Of a stretch of 7,523 nt of DNA, positions 1 to 5,945 are shown piece by piece. The notes beneath the pieces were generated by a model. That model was not told the DNA's origin. It made no database searches and saw only the letters and a list, made by a program, of their open reading frames with translations. Positions within the stretch are counted from its first letter, which is position 1. Each line of letters begins with the position of its first letter. This DNA is from Bacillota bacterium (GTDB taxonomy: Bacteria > Bacillota > Clostridia > Oscillospirales > Acutalibacteraceae), in contig JAEZWL010000049.1 of assembly GCA_023420245.1 (NCBI GenBank), forward strand, positions 1 through 7,523. The letters run 5' to 3'. The position numbers were made by a program, and so were the translations under genes.

Positions 1-13
1 GACAAAATGATCA

Positions 14-19
14 CTCCTC
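14..19 (-). promoter_or_regulatory. Possible ribosome binding site of a gene leaving the left edge
   Basis: On the minus strand, GAGGAG is followed eight bases later by TTG at 5-3, which could be the start codon of a gene running out of the window to the left. Only two bases follow the codon, so no protein can be read. No ATG lies at a suitable distance inside the window. The motif is good, but a single purine run proves little. Confidence 0.25.
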
Positions 20-40
20 TTTTGATATAAAAATCCGGAC

Positions 41-78
41 AGCAGCTTAATCTGGACTCGCCACTAAATTAAGCCGCC
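41..78 (-). terminator. Imperfect inverted repeat downstream of the deacetylase gene, possible weak terminator
   Basis: Arms at 68-78 and 41-51 can form an 11-pair stem in minus-strand RNA, with two G-U pairs. The central seven bases of each arm (GCTTAAT and ATTAAGC) match perfectly. The loop is 16 nt and contains a further TGG/CCA pairing. A run of five T follows, but only after about seven unpaired bases, so this is not a textbook intrinsic terminator. It sits about 40 bases past the deacetylase stop and before the possible ribosome binding site at the left edge, so it could end one transcript or shape the leader of the next. Confidence 0.35.
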
Positions 79-117
79 TCCTATTTCAAGCCGCATTACA
101 GTGTAAAAGCCTGTTAT

Positions 118-990
118 TCAGGCACCAATATTTTTAAAATAATGCTCGCTCGAGGTACCGGCAGAGCGCAGATACCTTCCCATGCAGTATAAAGATTCCG
201 GATCCCTTGTAATATAGTTCATTTTATACTGACAAGTTAAGCTTGCTTTAAATCCCAGATTTTTTATAATCGGTTTGGATTCGTCGCATACCTCACCGTA
301 GGGATAAGTAAAAGCCGTAGGGGTTACATCGGAATATTCTTTCAGCTCCCGCTGCATTTTCATAACGTCGGCTGACAGCACGGCAGCATAGTTTTCCAAA
401 CTCTCCCAGCTCTTTTTACAGGTTCCCACCCTGCCGTTTTTTCTTGAATGAAGATCATAGGTATGGTTTTGAATTTCGACCAGACCGGATTTCGCCATCT
501 CACCGATTTGATCCCATGTGCAATGAGAATAATTCGGGTGGCTGTCATCCTCCTTTGAGAAAATATCCGTATAGTAACCAATCGGAGACATTACCATTTT
601 GCAGTCGTACTTTTTCAGAATCGGAAGGGCGTAGTAATAATTATTATAATAGCCGTCGTCGAACGTAATTATAATGGGTTTTTCAGGCAGGGGAATGTAC
701 TGATAAACATAGTTAATTAAATCCTGTACCACAATTGTTGTGAATCCATGATCCTTCAAATAAACCAAGTCATTTTCAAAGGTTTTGGAGGAAACCACAT
801 ACTTCCCCTGACGTGACCATTCGTTTAAAATACTGTGGTACATGATAATTGGAACTTTTACTCCCTTTGGCGGGTTTACAGCGGAGGCATTTACCGGATT
901 GAAAATAATACTTAAGATTACCGTAACCGCAGCAGCTAAAAAAACAGTAACTGTTGTAATGATTTTATGCAGACGGAACGAAAAATACAT
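118..990 (-). CDS. Membrane-anchored polysaccharide deacetylase (NodB/CE4 family)
   Basis: The 290-residue protein is predicted to remove N- or O-acetyl groups from a cell-surface polysaccharide outside the membrane. Residues 10-30 form one hydrophobic segment after a short basic N terminus; it is either a signal anchor or an uncleaved signal peptide. The catalytic domain opens with PIIMYHSIL (47-55). CE4 motif 1 is TFDDGY, with D111 and D112 as the base and a metal ligand. Motif 2 is NHTYDLH, with H176 and H181 as metal ligands. Motif 3 is TYPYGE (228-233). All key residues are present, so it should be active. The ATG start is supported by AGGGAG nine bases upstream. The gene lies 218 bp after the trhA stop, beyond a terminator, and has its own candidate promoter. 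The substrate (peptidoglycan, another wall glycan or a capsule) cannot be told from sequence. Confidence 0.9.
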   Translation of the reverse strand: MYFSFRLHKIITTVTVFLAAAVTVILSIIFNPVNASAVNPPKGVKVPIIMYHSILNEWSRQGKYVVSSKTFENDLVYLKDHGFTTIVVQDLINYVYQYIPLPEKPIIITFDDGYYNNYYYALPILKKYDCKMVMSPIGYYTDIFSKEDDSHPNYSHCTWDQIGEMAKSGLVEIQNHTYDLHSRKNGRVGTCKKSWESLENYAAVLSADVMKMQRELKEYSDVTPTAFTYPYGEVCDESKPIIKNLGFKASLTCQYKMNYITRDPESLYCMGRYLRSAGTSSEHYFKNIGA

Positions 991-1006
991 ACGGCGACAT
1001 CTCCCT

Positions 1007-1036
1007 AATATAGCTCCAAAGCATCGCTTTGGTCAG
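1007..1036 (-). promoter_or_regulatory. Candidate promoter of the deacetylase gene
   Basis: The minus strand carries CTGACC (1036-1031), an 18-base spacer and TATATT (1012-1007), about 17 bases ahead of the start codon. Both boxes match the vegetative consensus only moderately. The upstream terminator at 1157-1194 makes a separate promoter in this interval necessary. Apart from this promoter and its palindrome I see nothing else in 1037-1156. Confidence 0.45.
1016..1032. promoter_or_regulatory. Perfect palindrome inside the deacetylase promoter, candidate operator
   Basis: CCAAAGC and GCTTTGG are exact inverted arms of seven bases separated by ATC. The element lies between the candidate -35 and -10 boxes and touches the end of the -35, which is where a repressor would block RNA polymerase. 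It has no T run on either strand, so it is not a terminator. The binding protein is unknown and no regulator gene is present in the window. Confidence 0.4.
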
Positions 1037-1156
1037 TTACAGTCAATTCAACTCCAAAACCACCCGGTCTTTGCGGTCTGTTTTAAAGCAATCGACTATA
1101 GCGAACGCTTTGAACCCGTACGTTAAAATATATGGATAAAGAAATGGATATATAAC

Positions 1157-1194
1157 AAAAAAGAGCAGCGGTTTTTCACCAAACCGCTGCTCTT
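1157..1194 (-). terminator. Intrinsic terminator after trhA
   Basis: A perfect 14-base inverted repeat (1161-1174 and 1181-1194) with a 6-base loop is followed on the minus strand by TTTTGTTATA. It begins 15 bases after the trhA stop codon. The stem is GC-rich in its centre and the T tail is on the minus-strand side, so it terminates leftward transcription and separates trhA from the deacetylase gene. Confidence 0.88.
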
Positions 1195-1208
1195 CGCAAT
1201 AAAAACAC

Positions 1209-1883
1209 TTATCTGGTAATGACGCGCAGAACCACGAAATAATGGAAAATGGTGCCGCCCAGAACAAACAAATGCCACAGACTGTGCATATATCTTACTC
1301 TTTTTCCAACTCCGTAAATAATCGCTCCGACGGTATAAATAATTCCGCCGACAATCAGGCAGATGATCGAAGTGCGGTCAATGCGTTCGGTAAGCGGTTG
1401 AAAGAAAAAGACAACAAACCAGCCCAGACCAAGATAACAGATCATGGAAAATACGCGAAAGCGATGTAAATCCACTGCTGTCAGCGCGATTCCAAGCACC
1501 GCGACGCCCCAAACAATCCCGAACATAAGCCATCCGGTAGACCCGCCGAAGCACAAAAGAGAAATCGGCGTATAGGTTCCGGCAATCAGAAGAAATATAG
1601 TGCAATGATCGAATACCTGGAATATTTTTTTTGCCTTATTTACGCCCAGCGCGTGGTATAGGGTTGAAACCAGATAGAGCATAATCATGGTGGCGCCGAA
1701 GATCGATACCGTTACTATCGTCAACGGATCATGATGACCAAACACCAGAAGGATGACCAACCCCGCAATCGCCAGCCCTGCTCCGATTCCGTGCGTAATG
1801 GCATTCATGATTTCCTCAGACAGGGAGTACGACGGCAAAAAGAGCTGCCTGCGCCGTTCCGCTCTCCACTCTACTTTATTCAT
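1209..1883 (-). CDS. trhA: TrhA/hemolysin III family integral membrane protein
   Basis: The 224-residue protein has seven hydrophobic segments from about residue 30 to the C terminus. It belongs to the hemolysin III (YqfA/YplQ, PAQR-related) family, whose bacterial members are linked to membrane-energetics homeostasis; the haemolysin name comes from a Bacillus cereus member and does not imply virulence here. Family residues are present: E24 and H31 in the EEIMNAITHGIG segment, STLYHAL (73-79), FDH (91-93) before TIFLLIAGTYTP, and the C-terminal HSLWH (200-204) with H214, which form the predicted metal site. I chose the ATG at 1883 because GGAG lies six bases upstream. An in-frame TTG at 1913 would add ten polar residues but has no ribosome binding site. 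It lies 66 bp after the radical SAM gene and may be cotranscribed with it or have its own weak promoter. Confidence 0.88.
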   Translation of the reverse strand: MNKVEWRAERRRQLFLPSYSLSEEIMNAITHGIGAGLAIAGLVILLVFGHHDPLTIVTVSIFGATMIMLYLVSTLYHALGVNKAKKIFQVFDHCTIFLLIAGTYTPISLLCFGGSTGWLMFGIVWGVAVLGIALTAVDLHRFRVFSMICYLGLGWFVVFFFQPLTERIDRTSIICLIVGGIIYTVGAIIYGVGKRVRYMHSLWHLFVLGGTIFHYFVVLRVITR

Positions 1884-1949
1884 ACTTTTCTCCACACAAT
1901 CACCGCTCTTCAATATTATGTAATATAGTTTTTAATACTAGATAACAGT

Positions 1950-2869
1950 TTATACCTGTTTCTTCGTTTTGTCAAGAGGTTTTTCCACACCTTCCAGATT
2001 AAATGGCGGAATAAAATTCTGACTGGCGGACTCTCTTTCCTGAACAAAACCTTCCAGATTCAGCTGAAACAAATAATCCTGAACCTTTCGGTATTCCCGG
2101 TTGGTAATTTTGCGGTTGATTTCCAGAAAATCCGCCGCTCTTCCGCAGGGAACATACTGCGCCATCAGGCTGACCAACGCCCCCTCCGGCAGGTTTTCAG
2201 AGAGCCAATCCAACACAGCCAGAGAATTTTTTGTATTCCCCGGCAGTAACAAATGGCGCACAATCGTACCGCGCGTCATCATCCCCTCGGTGTCGTACCG
2301 CGCTTTTCCGGTCTGGCGAACCATCTCCTGAATCGCCGCTTTGGCGTTTTCAACATAATTCGAAGCGCCGGAATACTTTTGTGCGAGCGCGTTATCCGCA
2401 TATTTCAGGTCTGGAAGATAGATATCAACCAGCCCTTCCAGCATCTTTAAGGTTTCTACATTTTCGTAGCCTCCGGAATTATAGACCACCGGAATCGGCA
2501 GTCTGCGCAGCCGCAGCGCCTGTGCAATCGGAAGGGCAAAGTGTGTGGGGTTCACCAGATTAATATTGTGCGCCCCCTGTTCCGCCAACCGTTCAAAAAT
2601 ATCCGCAAGCTCCCCGACACTGACCGGTTTTCCGACTTCATTTTCGTGCTGATGGAATAATTCTGGCAGAATACGCACTTCAGGGAACAGCCGGTAAAAA
2701 AGACCGTTCCGGAGCCGCGCGTTCCGCTGATGCATGGCTCCTCCCAGAAATGAAGCGCTGCGCGGGCGACAACCGGATTCGCCCCCATCCCGCAAAATCC
2801 GGAACCGCTGATTTCTTCCCTGCCCGCACCGCAGCGGCGCGGGCACAGCGTACAGGCTTCAATCCTCAT
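1950..2869 (-). pseudogene. PflX-like radical SAM protein (COG1313), interrupted by a one-base frameshift
   Basis: Two minus-strand frames together encode one 306-residue protein. The first starts at ATG 2869 and carries an N-terminal cysteine set (C6, C9, C13, C26) and the 4Fe-4S/SAM motif C61-x3-C65-x2-C68 followed by QNYSIS. The second resumes at about HENEVGKPVS and continues through GAHNINLVNPTHF, NSGGYE (131-136), RHLLLPG (205-211) and MAQYVP (236-241) to the stop. The break is at 2645-2650: one extra C next to 2648 would restore SISHENEVG. As written, translation stops after 105 residues at 2552, keeping the cluster but losing most of the barrel. The family resembles pyruvate formate-lyase activating enzyme, but its substrate is unknown. 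The start overlaps the pgeF stop as ATGA, with GGAGGGG just upstream. Both halves look intact apart from the break, so a sequencing error or very recent mutation is likelier than an old pseudogene. Confidence 0.87.
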
Positions 2870-3723
2870 TTTTTCCCCTCCGTAATACACATCATGGCGG
2901 CGAGGCCCCCCCGCTTTCCGCCGCTGGCACGGTGAGAATACAGCCATTCGGAGTTGCACTGCGTACAGAGCTCAGCCACCGTAATCTGCGATTCCGAAAT
3001 TCCAGCGCTGATCAGGCTTCTCCTGTTTGCCTCCCATAAATCAATGTTATATTTTCCGCCGCCCTTTTCCTCAATAATCCCCTCCGGACACAAATCCTTT
3101 AGCTTGAGAAATTCTTCGTATACCGGCGCGTCCACCTCAAAGCAGCAGGGACCAATGGACGGACCAACCGCCGCGACGATATCCTGAGGTCGGCTTCCAA
3201 ATTCTCTCGTCATCGCTTCCACCGTGATTTTTCCAATTTGCGCCACGGTACCGCGCCAGCCCGCGTGGGAAAGTCCGATCGCCCGTTTCTCCGGGTCTAA
3301 GAAAAAAAGCGGGACACAGTCGGCATAATATGTCACCAGCGTTACGTTTGGCACATTTGTTATTAAGCCGTCGACACTGGTTAAATCTTTGGGTCTCCAT
3401 ATCCCCGTTCCGATATTGGAGGGGTCCACCCTGCGGATAAAGGTATGATGATCCTGTGATGACGCGACCAGCGTATTAAAGTCAAAGCCGGCGGCGTCAC
3501 AAAAAATCCGGTAGTTTTCAATTACATTTTCCTCCGGATCACCCCGACCGAAATTCAAATTCATCGAAGTATACTCGTTTTGGCTGACACCGCCAGACCG
3601 TGTGGAAAAAGCATGATTTACAAAGGTGTATTTTTCAAAGGACGGGAAGGTTAAGTAAATCACTTCCCTATTGCTATTGACCGTCATATTACAGGCAGCT
3701 TGATTCATTTCAATCACCGTCAT
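2866..3723 (-). CDS. pgeF: PgeF/YfiH-family purine nucleoside phosphorylase (laccase-domain, LACC1-like)
   Basis: The protein has 285 residues from this start. Members of this cytoplasmic family, formerly called polyphenol oxidases, cleave purine nucleosides such as adenosine, inosine and methylthioadenosine by phosphorolysis; some also deaminate adenosine, and Escherichia coli YfiH has been linked to peptidoglycan precursor fidelity. Family landmarks are FSTRSGGVS (39-47), SQDHH (89-93), ADCVPLFF (134-141), SHAGWRGTV (152-160), AVGPSIGPCCFEV (185-197) and the C-terminal SHRASGG (263-269). The predicted zinc ligands are H92 or H93, C136 and H153. The usual QVH around the first ligand is replaced here by QDHH. 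The start is uncertain: neither the ATG at 3723, nor the one at 3708, nor the one at 3687 has a good ribosome binding site, and homologues typically begin near the third. Its stop overlaps the radical SAM start, suggesting coupled translation. Confidence 0.9.
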   Translation of the reverse strand: MTVIEMNQAACNMTVNSNREVIYLTFPSFEKYTFVNHAFSTRSGGVSQNEYTSMNLNFGRGDPEENVIENYRIFCDAAGFDFNTLVASSQDHHTFIRRVDPSNIGTGIWRPKDLTSVDGLITNVPNVTLVTYYADCVPLFFLDPEKRAIGLSHAGWRGTVAQIGKITVEAMTREFGSRPQDIVAAVGPSIGPCCFEVDAPVYEEFLKLKDLCPEGIIEEKGGGKYNIDLWEANRRSLISAGISESQITVAELCTQCNSEWLYSHRASGGKRGGLAAMMCITEGKK

Positions 3724-3741
3724 TCTAATCGTAATATCAGT

Positions 3742-3750
3742 ATTCTACCA
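3742..3750 (-). promoter_or_regulatory. Candidate extended -10 promoter for pgeF
   Basis: The minus strand reads TGGTAGAAT (3750-3742), an extended -10 element (TGn followed by TAGAAT). The position 17 bases further up, TTCCCT, is a poor -35, which an extended -10 can tolerate. Transcription would begin near 3735, giving a leader of only about 12 bases to the ATG at 3723. That fits either a very short leader or one of the later start codons. Confidence 0.4.
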
Positions 3751-3819
3751 CTTTTTCCGCGCGCAGGGAACCTTGCTTTTATCGTTCTACGGTATCATTG
3801 ATTTTTATCTTCCTTTATG

Positions 3820-3848
3820 TTGTTTTAATTGCTTCATTATGATATAAT
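3820..3848 (+). promoter_or_regulatory. Sigma-A-type promoter of the SPFH gene cluster
   Basis: TTGTTT (3820-3825) and a perfect TATAAT (3843-3848) are separated by the ideal 17 bases in an AT-rich stretch. Transcription would start near 3855, just before the ribosome binding site, leaving a leader of under 20 bases and no room for a riboswitch. The promoter is divergent from that of pgeF in the 148-bp interval between the two genes. Confidence 0.7.
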
Positions 3849-3858
3849 TTAGTGTAAT

Positions 3859-3874
3859 AGGAGGGATTTATGTG
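3859..3874 (+). promoter_or_regulatory. Ribosome binding site with overlapping ATG and GTG start codons
   Basis: AGGAGGG (3859-3865) is followed by ATG at 3870 and, two bases later in another frame, GTG at 3872. The GTG opens the long SPFH frame at six bases spacing and is taken as the real start. The ATG lies at only four bases spacing and opens a seven-codon frame ending at TAA 3891-3893. Initiation at the ATG would compete with the SPFH gene. Confidence 0.65.
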
Positions 3875-5008
3875 GCTGTTATTGATCGAATAAAATTTGA
3901 CGGACTAAAGAGCAGAGATTGGATTATTTACAAACATCCAAGCGAAAATCTTGTTGTCGGTTCCCAACTGATTGTGGGAGAAGGGCAGGTTGCAATTTTT
4001 GTCCGAAGCGGGCGTGTCTGCGATATTTTTACCGCAGGTACATATACATTGAATACGAACAATCTTCCCGTTCTGCAATCGGTCTTAAATCTGCCCTTCG
4101 GCGGCAAAACCCCGTTTACCGCTGAGATATACTATGTGAACATCGCTACAAAGCTTGATATTTTATGGGGAACCGTTGACCCGATTCAGATCATCGACCC
4201 AAAATATTATACCAAGCTAAGGGTTCGCGCTTTCGGTCAGTTTGGCTTGAAGATTGTTGATTATTCGCTCTTTTTCACAGAGCTGATCGGCTCCATGAAT
4301 CTTTATGATATTGTAAAATATGATAAAGTGCTTGATTTTTATAAGGGGCTTTTAATTACAAAGGTGAAAACGGTAATCGCTGATATTATCGTTAATCAAA
4401 AGATTTCCGCGCTGGAGATCAGTGCAAAGCTGGATGAAATCTCAAAGACAGCCTTTGAAAGTATCCGTACCGATTTTGAACGCTATGGATTCAATATGAT
4501 TAATTTCTATATTCAATCCATCAACTTCCCGGATGAAGACTTCGAGCAAATCAATAAATTATTGGAAGATCGCGCCGCGTTTGAAATTATGGGCGACAAC
4601 CGTTATGTGGCAAAACGTTCCCTCGATGTTTATGAAACAGCAGCGGGCAACGAGAACGGGGTGGCTGGCGCGTTTGCCGCGGGCGGAATCGGCCTGGGCG
4701 CGGGCGCGGCACTCGCATCCAACATAAAGCCGACGCTCAACGTAAGCGCAAACATAAACGAAGCTGAATGCCCGAAATGCGGCATGAAAAATGCCGCCTC
4801 TGCGAATTTTTGCAGCTCCTGCGGCGGTTCTCTGGAAAAAAGAACCGTTACCTGCCCGGGCTGTAAATCCATTCAGCCTTCAGGGGCTAAATTTTGCAGC
4901 GAATGCGGAGCTTCTTTAACCTCCACAAAATGCGGATGCGGCGCAGAGCTGAAGCCTTCCGATAAATTCTGCCCCGAATGCGGGAAAAAGGTGGGTGAAC
5001 CGTCATGA
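3872..5008 (+). CDS. SPFH/stomatin-family protein with three C-terminal zinc ribbons (COG4260, YdjI-like)
   Basis: The 378-residue protein belongs to the family often labelled 'virion core protein' or 'membrane protease subunit, stomatin/prohibitin family'. Residues 1-250 form the SPFH part. It opens with VIDRIKFDG and includes LIVGEGQVAIFVRSGRV (33-49), FTAGTYTLNTNNLP (53-66) and a helical stretch to about 250. A small-residue, glycine/alanine-rich linker follows (263-283). Zinc ribbons then use C300/C303 with C314/C317, C328/C331 with C342/C345, and C354/C356 with C367/C370; the last has a shortened CxC first knuckle. There is no N-terminal signal peptide, so membrane contact probably comes through partner proteins or peripheral binding. 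In B. subtilis the related YdjI works with YdjG, YdjH and the PspA homologue YdjF in envelope stress. A similar scaffold role here is an inference. Its stop overlaps the next start. Confidence 0.88.
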   Translation: MAVIDRIKFDGLKSRDWIIYKHPSENLVVGSQLIVGEGQVAIFVRSGRVCDIFTAGTYTLNTNNLPVLQSVLNLPFGGKTPFTAEIYYVNIATKLDILWGTVDPIQIIDPKYYTKLRVRAFGQFGLKIVDYSLFFTELIGSMNLYDIVKYDKVLDFYKGLLITKVKTVIADIIVNQKISALEISAKLDEISKTAFESIRTDFERYGFNMINFYIQSINFPDEDFEQINKLLEDRAAFEIMGDNRYVAKRSLDVYETAAGNENGVAGAFAAGGIGLGAGAALASNIKPTLNVSANINEAECPKCGMKNAASANFCSSCGGSLEKRTVTCPGCKSIQPSGAKFCSECGASLTSTKCGCGAELKPSDKFCPECGKKVGEPS

Positions 5009-5394
5009 ACCGTTCCAACTCGACTCTCACAAGCGTATTATCCGGTTTCCTTGCCGTCTTATTCAGCGGCGTAGCTCTATTTGCTTTGTTCACTATTGCT
5101 CAGGTGCAGAACTTCAAAGCGTTCGCCGCAGTGATTACATTTGCGGTAATTAACCTGCTGATCATAATTCTGCTCTGCTTCTTCGGTCAGTGTTTGGTCA
5201 GGGTAATATCTGTGCCGTCGTTTATTTCAATTTGTTCTGTGTCGGTAATTTATACTTTCCTTCAGTTTATTCATTTGGGATTCAGTTATCGGACGGAAAT
5301 CAGCAATTATGTTCTGTATCATCTGATTTTATTGTTTTTATATTTTCTATTTGTAATTCCTGCATTTCTGATTGGATTACGAAGAAATAATTAA
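5005..5394 (+). CDS. Small four-helix integral membrane protein of unknown function
   Basis: The 129-residue protein is almost entirely hydrophobic, with membrane segments near residues 10-32, 40-62, 70-90 and 102-124 and a basic tail (RRNN). I do not recognise a named family and see no catalytic motif. The start overlaps the stop of the SPFH gene as ATGA, and AAGGTGG lies about ten bases upstream, so translation is probably coupled. The next gene's possible ATG follows its stop directly. The position between an SPFH protein and a TM2 protein suggests it is their membrane partner, comparable in place to YdjH of B. subtilis. That comparison is by context, not by sequence match. Confidence 0.82.
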   Translation: MNRSNSTLTSVLSGFLAVLFSGVALFALFTIAQVQNFKAFAAVITFAVINLLIIILLCFFGQCLVRVISVPSFISICSVSVIYTFLQFIHLGFSYRTEISNYVLYHLILLFLYFLFVIPAFLIGLRRNN

Positions 5395-5409
5395 ATGGGG
5401 GTATGTTTT

Positions 5410-5847
5410 ATGTCCGAAAATTTATGTCCTCAGTGCGGCGCACCACTTCCTGCCGGTTCTACTCAATGTAAATATTGCGGTGAGAATATTGCTGCGCCGC
5501 AGCCACAGCCGGTTCAGCCTCCTGTGCAGCCTACCTACCAGCAACCCGCTTATCATCAGCAGCCAACCTATCAACAGCCGATGTACCAGCAGCCTGTGTA
5601 CCAGCAACCGGAGGGGATTAACCCGGCATGGCCGCTGAAAAGCAAGGTTGCGGCGGGATTACTTGCAATTTTTCTGGGCGGACTCGGCATTCATAAATTT
5701 TACCTTGGCAAAATAGGACTTGGCATCGTATACCTGCTTTTCTGCTGGACATGGATTCCGGGAATCATCGGTCTGATTGAAGGAATTGTTTATTTATGTA
5801 CCGACGATTATAAATTTCAGATTAACAATCAGGTTCGCCTGCAATAA
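5410..5847 (+). CDS. Zinc-ribbon, YQQP-repeat, TM2-domain membrane protein
   Basis: The protein has 145 residues from the ATG at 5410, which has GGGGG eight bases upstream. An ATG at 5395, directly after the previous stop, would add MGVCF but lacks a well-placed ribosome binding site. The order of parts is: a zinc ribbon with C6/C9 and C20/C23; a Pro/Gln-rich linker (29-67) that includes five xYQQP units; and a TM2 domain from about residue 76 with two membrane helices. The signature GGLGIHKFYLGK lies at 90-101, and TDDYKFQINNQ at the end is typical of the family. TM2 proteins are membrane proteins of mostly unknown role in bacteria. Sharing a zinc ribbon type and an operon with the SPFH protein suggests that both act on one membrane complex. 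Confidence 0.9.
   Translation: MSENLCPQCGAPLPAGSTQCKYCGENIAAPQPQPVQPPVQPTYQQPAYHQQPTYQQPMYQQPVYQQPEGINPAWPLKSKVAAGLLAIFLGGLGIHKFYLGKIGLGIVYLLFCWTWIPGIIGLIEGIVYLCTDDYKFQINNQVRLQ
5533..5610 (+). repeat. In-gene tandem repeat encoding five xYQQP units
   Basis: A 15-base unit coding for xYQQP occurs five times (TYQQP, AYHQQP, TYQQP, MYQQP, VYQQP). The second unit has one inserted His codon. Synonymous positions differ between units (CAG/CAA, CCC/CCA/CCG), so the repeat is conserved more at protein than at DNA level. It forms a flexible linker between the zinc ribbon and the TM2 domain. Confidence 0.85.
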
Positions 5848-5864
5848 AATACGATATCAATTTG

Positions 5865-5898
5865 AAGAGGAGCCGCAGATTTTTCTGCGGCTCCTCTT
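5865..5898 (+). terminator. Hairpin terminator after the SPFH/TM2 cluster
   Basis: A perfect 15-base inverted repeat (5865-5879 and 5884-5898) closes a TTTT loop 17 bases after the TM2 gene stop. The stem is GC-rich and very stable. The following tail is short (TC after the stem, within CTCTTTC), so it is weaker as a plus-strand T tract than usual. Its symmetry means it may also back up termination from the convergent exonuclease gene. Confidence 0.75.
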
Positions 5899-5945
5899 TC
5901 ATGTCAAAAGCAATCTGATTTGGGCGCGGCAAGCCTTGCAACAGC

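Noticed and set aside
842..1126. Plus-strand open frame crossing the deacetylase start and its promoter
   Set aside because: It is antisense to the signal-anchor region, has no ribosome binding site and contains no recognisable domain.
1043..1267. Minus-strand open frame of 74 codons across the trhA terminator
   Set aside because: It runs through the terminator hairpin and the trhA 3' end in another frame and has no ribosome binding site. Its hydrophobic look comes from the overlapping membrane-protein sequence and AT-rich spacer.
1913..1927. TATATT and TAATAT boxes just upstream of trhA as a promoter
   Set aside because: The stretch is AT-rich and neither box has a convincing -35 at 16-18 bases, so I left it out of the features.
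1944..1960. Short inverted repeat AACAG/CTGTT around the radical SAM stop codon
   Set aside because: Only five pairs with no T run after it, too weak to call a terminator.
1989..2060. Repeated CTTCCAGATT near the radical SAM 3' end
   Set aside because: Both copies encode NLEG-type residues in the same gene. Two ten-base copies alone do not indicate a mobile or regulatory repeat.
2231..2563. Plus-strand open frame of 110 codons opposite the radical SAM gene
   Set aside because: It is antisense to a conserved coding sequence and rich in Arg, Ser and Pro as expected of a shadow frame, with no recognisable motif.
2641..2650. Programmed -1 frameshifting as the default explanation for the split radical SAM gene
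   Set aside because: There is no X-XXY-YYZ slippery heptamer in the right frame, and I know of no recoding in this family. A one-base loss is simpler.
3137..3400. Minus-strand open frame of 87 codons inside pgeF
   Set aside because: It overlaps fully with the well-supported pgeF frame, has an arginine/glycine-rich shadow composition and no family motif.
5533..5610. CRISPR-like or microsatellite array
   Set aside because: The periodicity is a coding repeat (xYQQP) with varied synonymous codons and no spacers.
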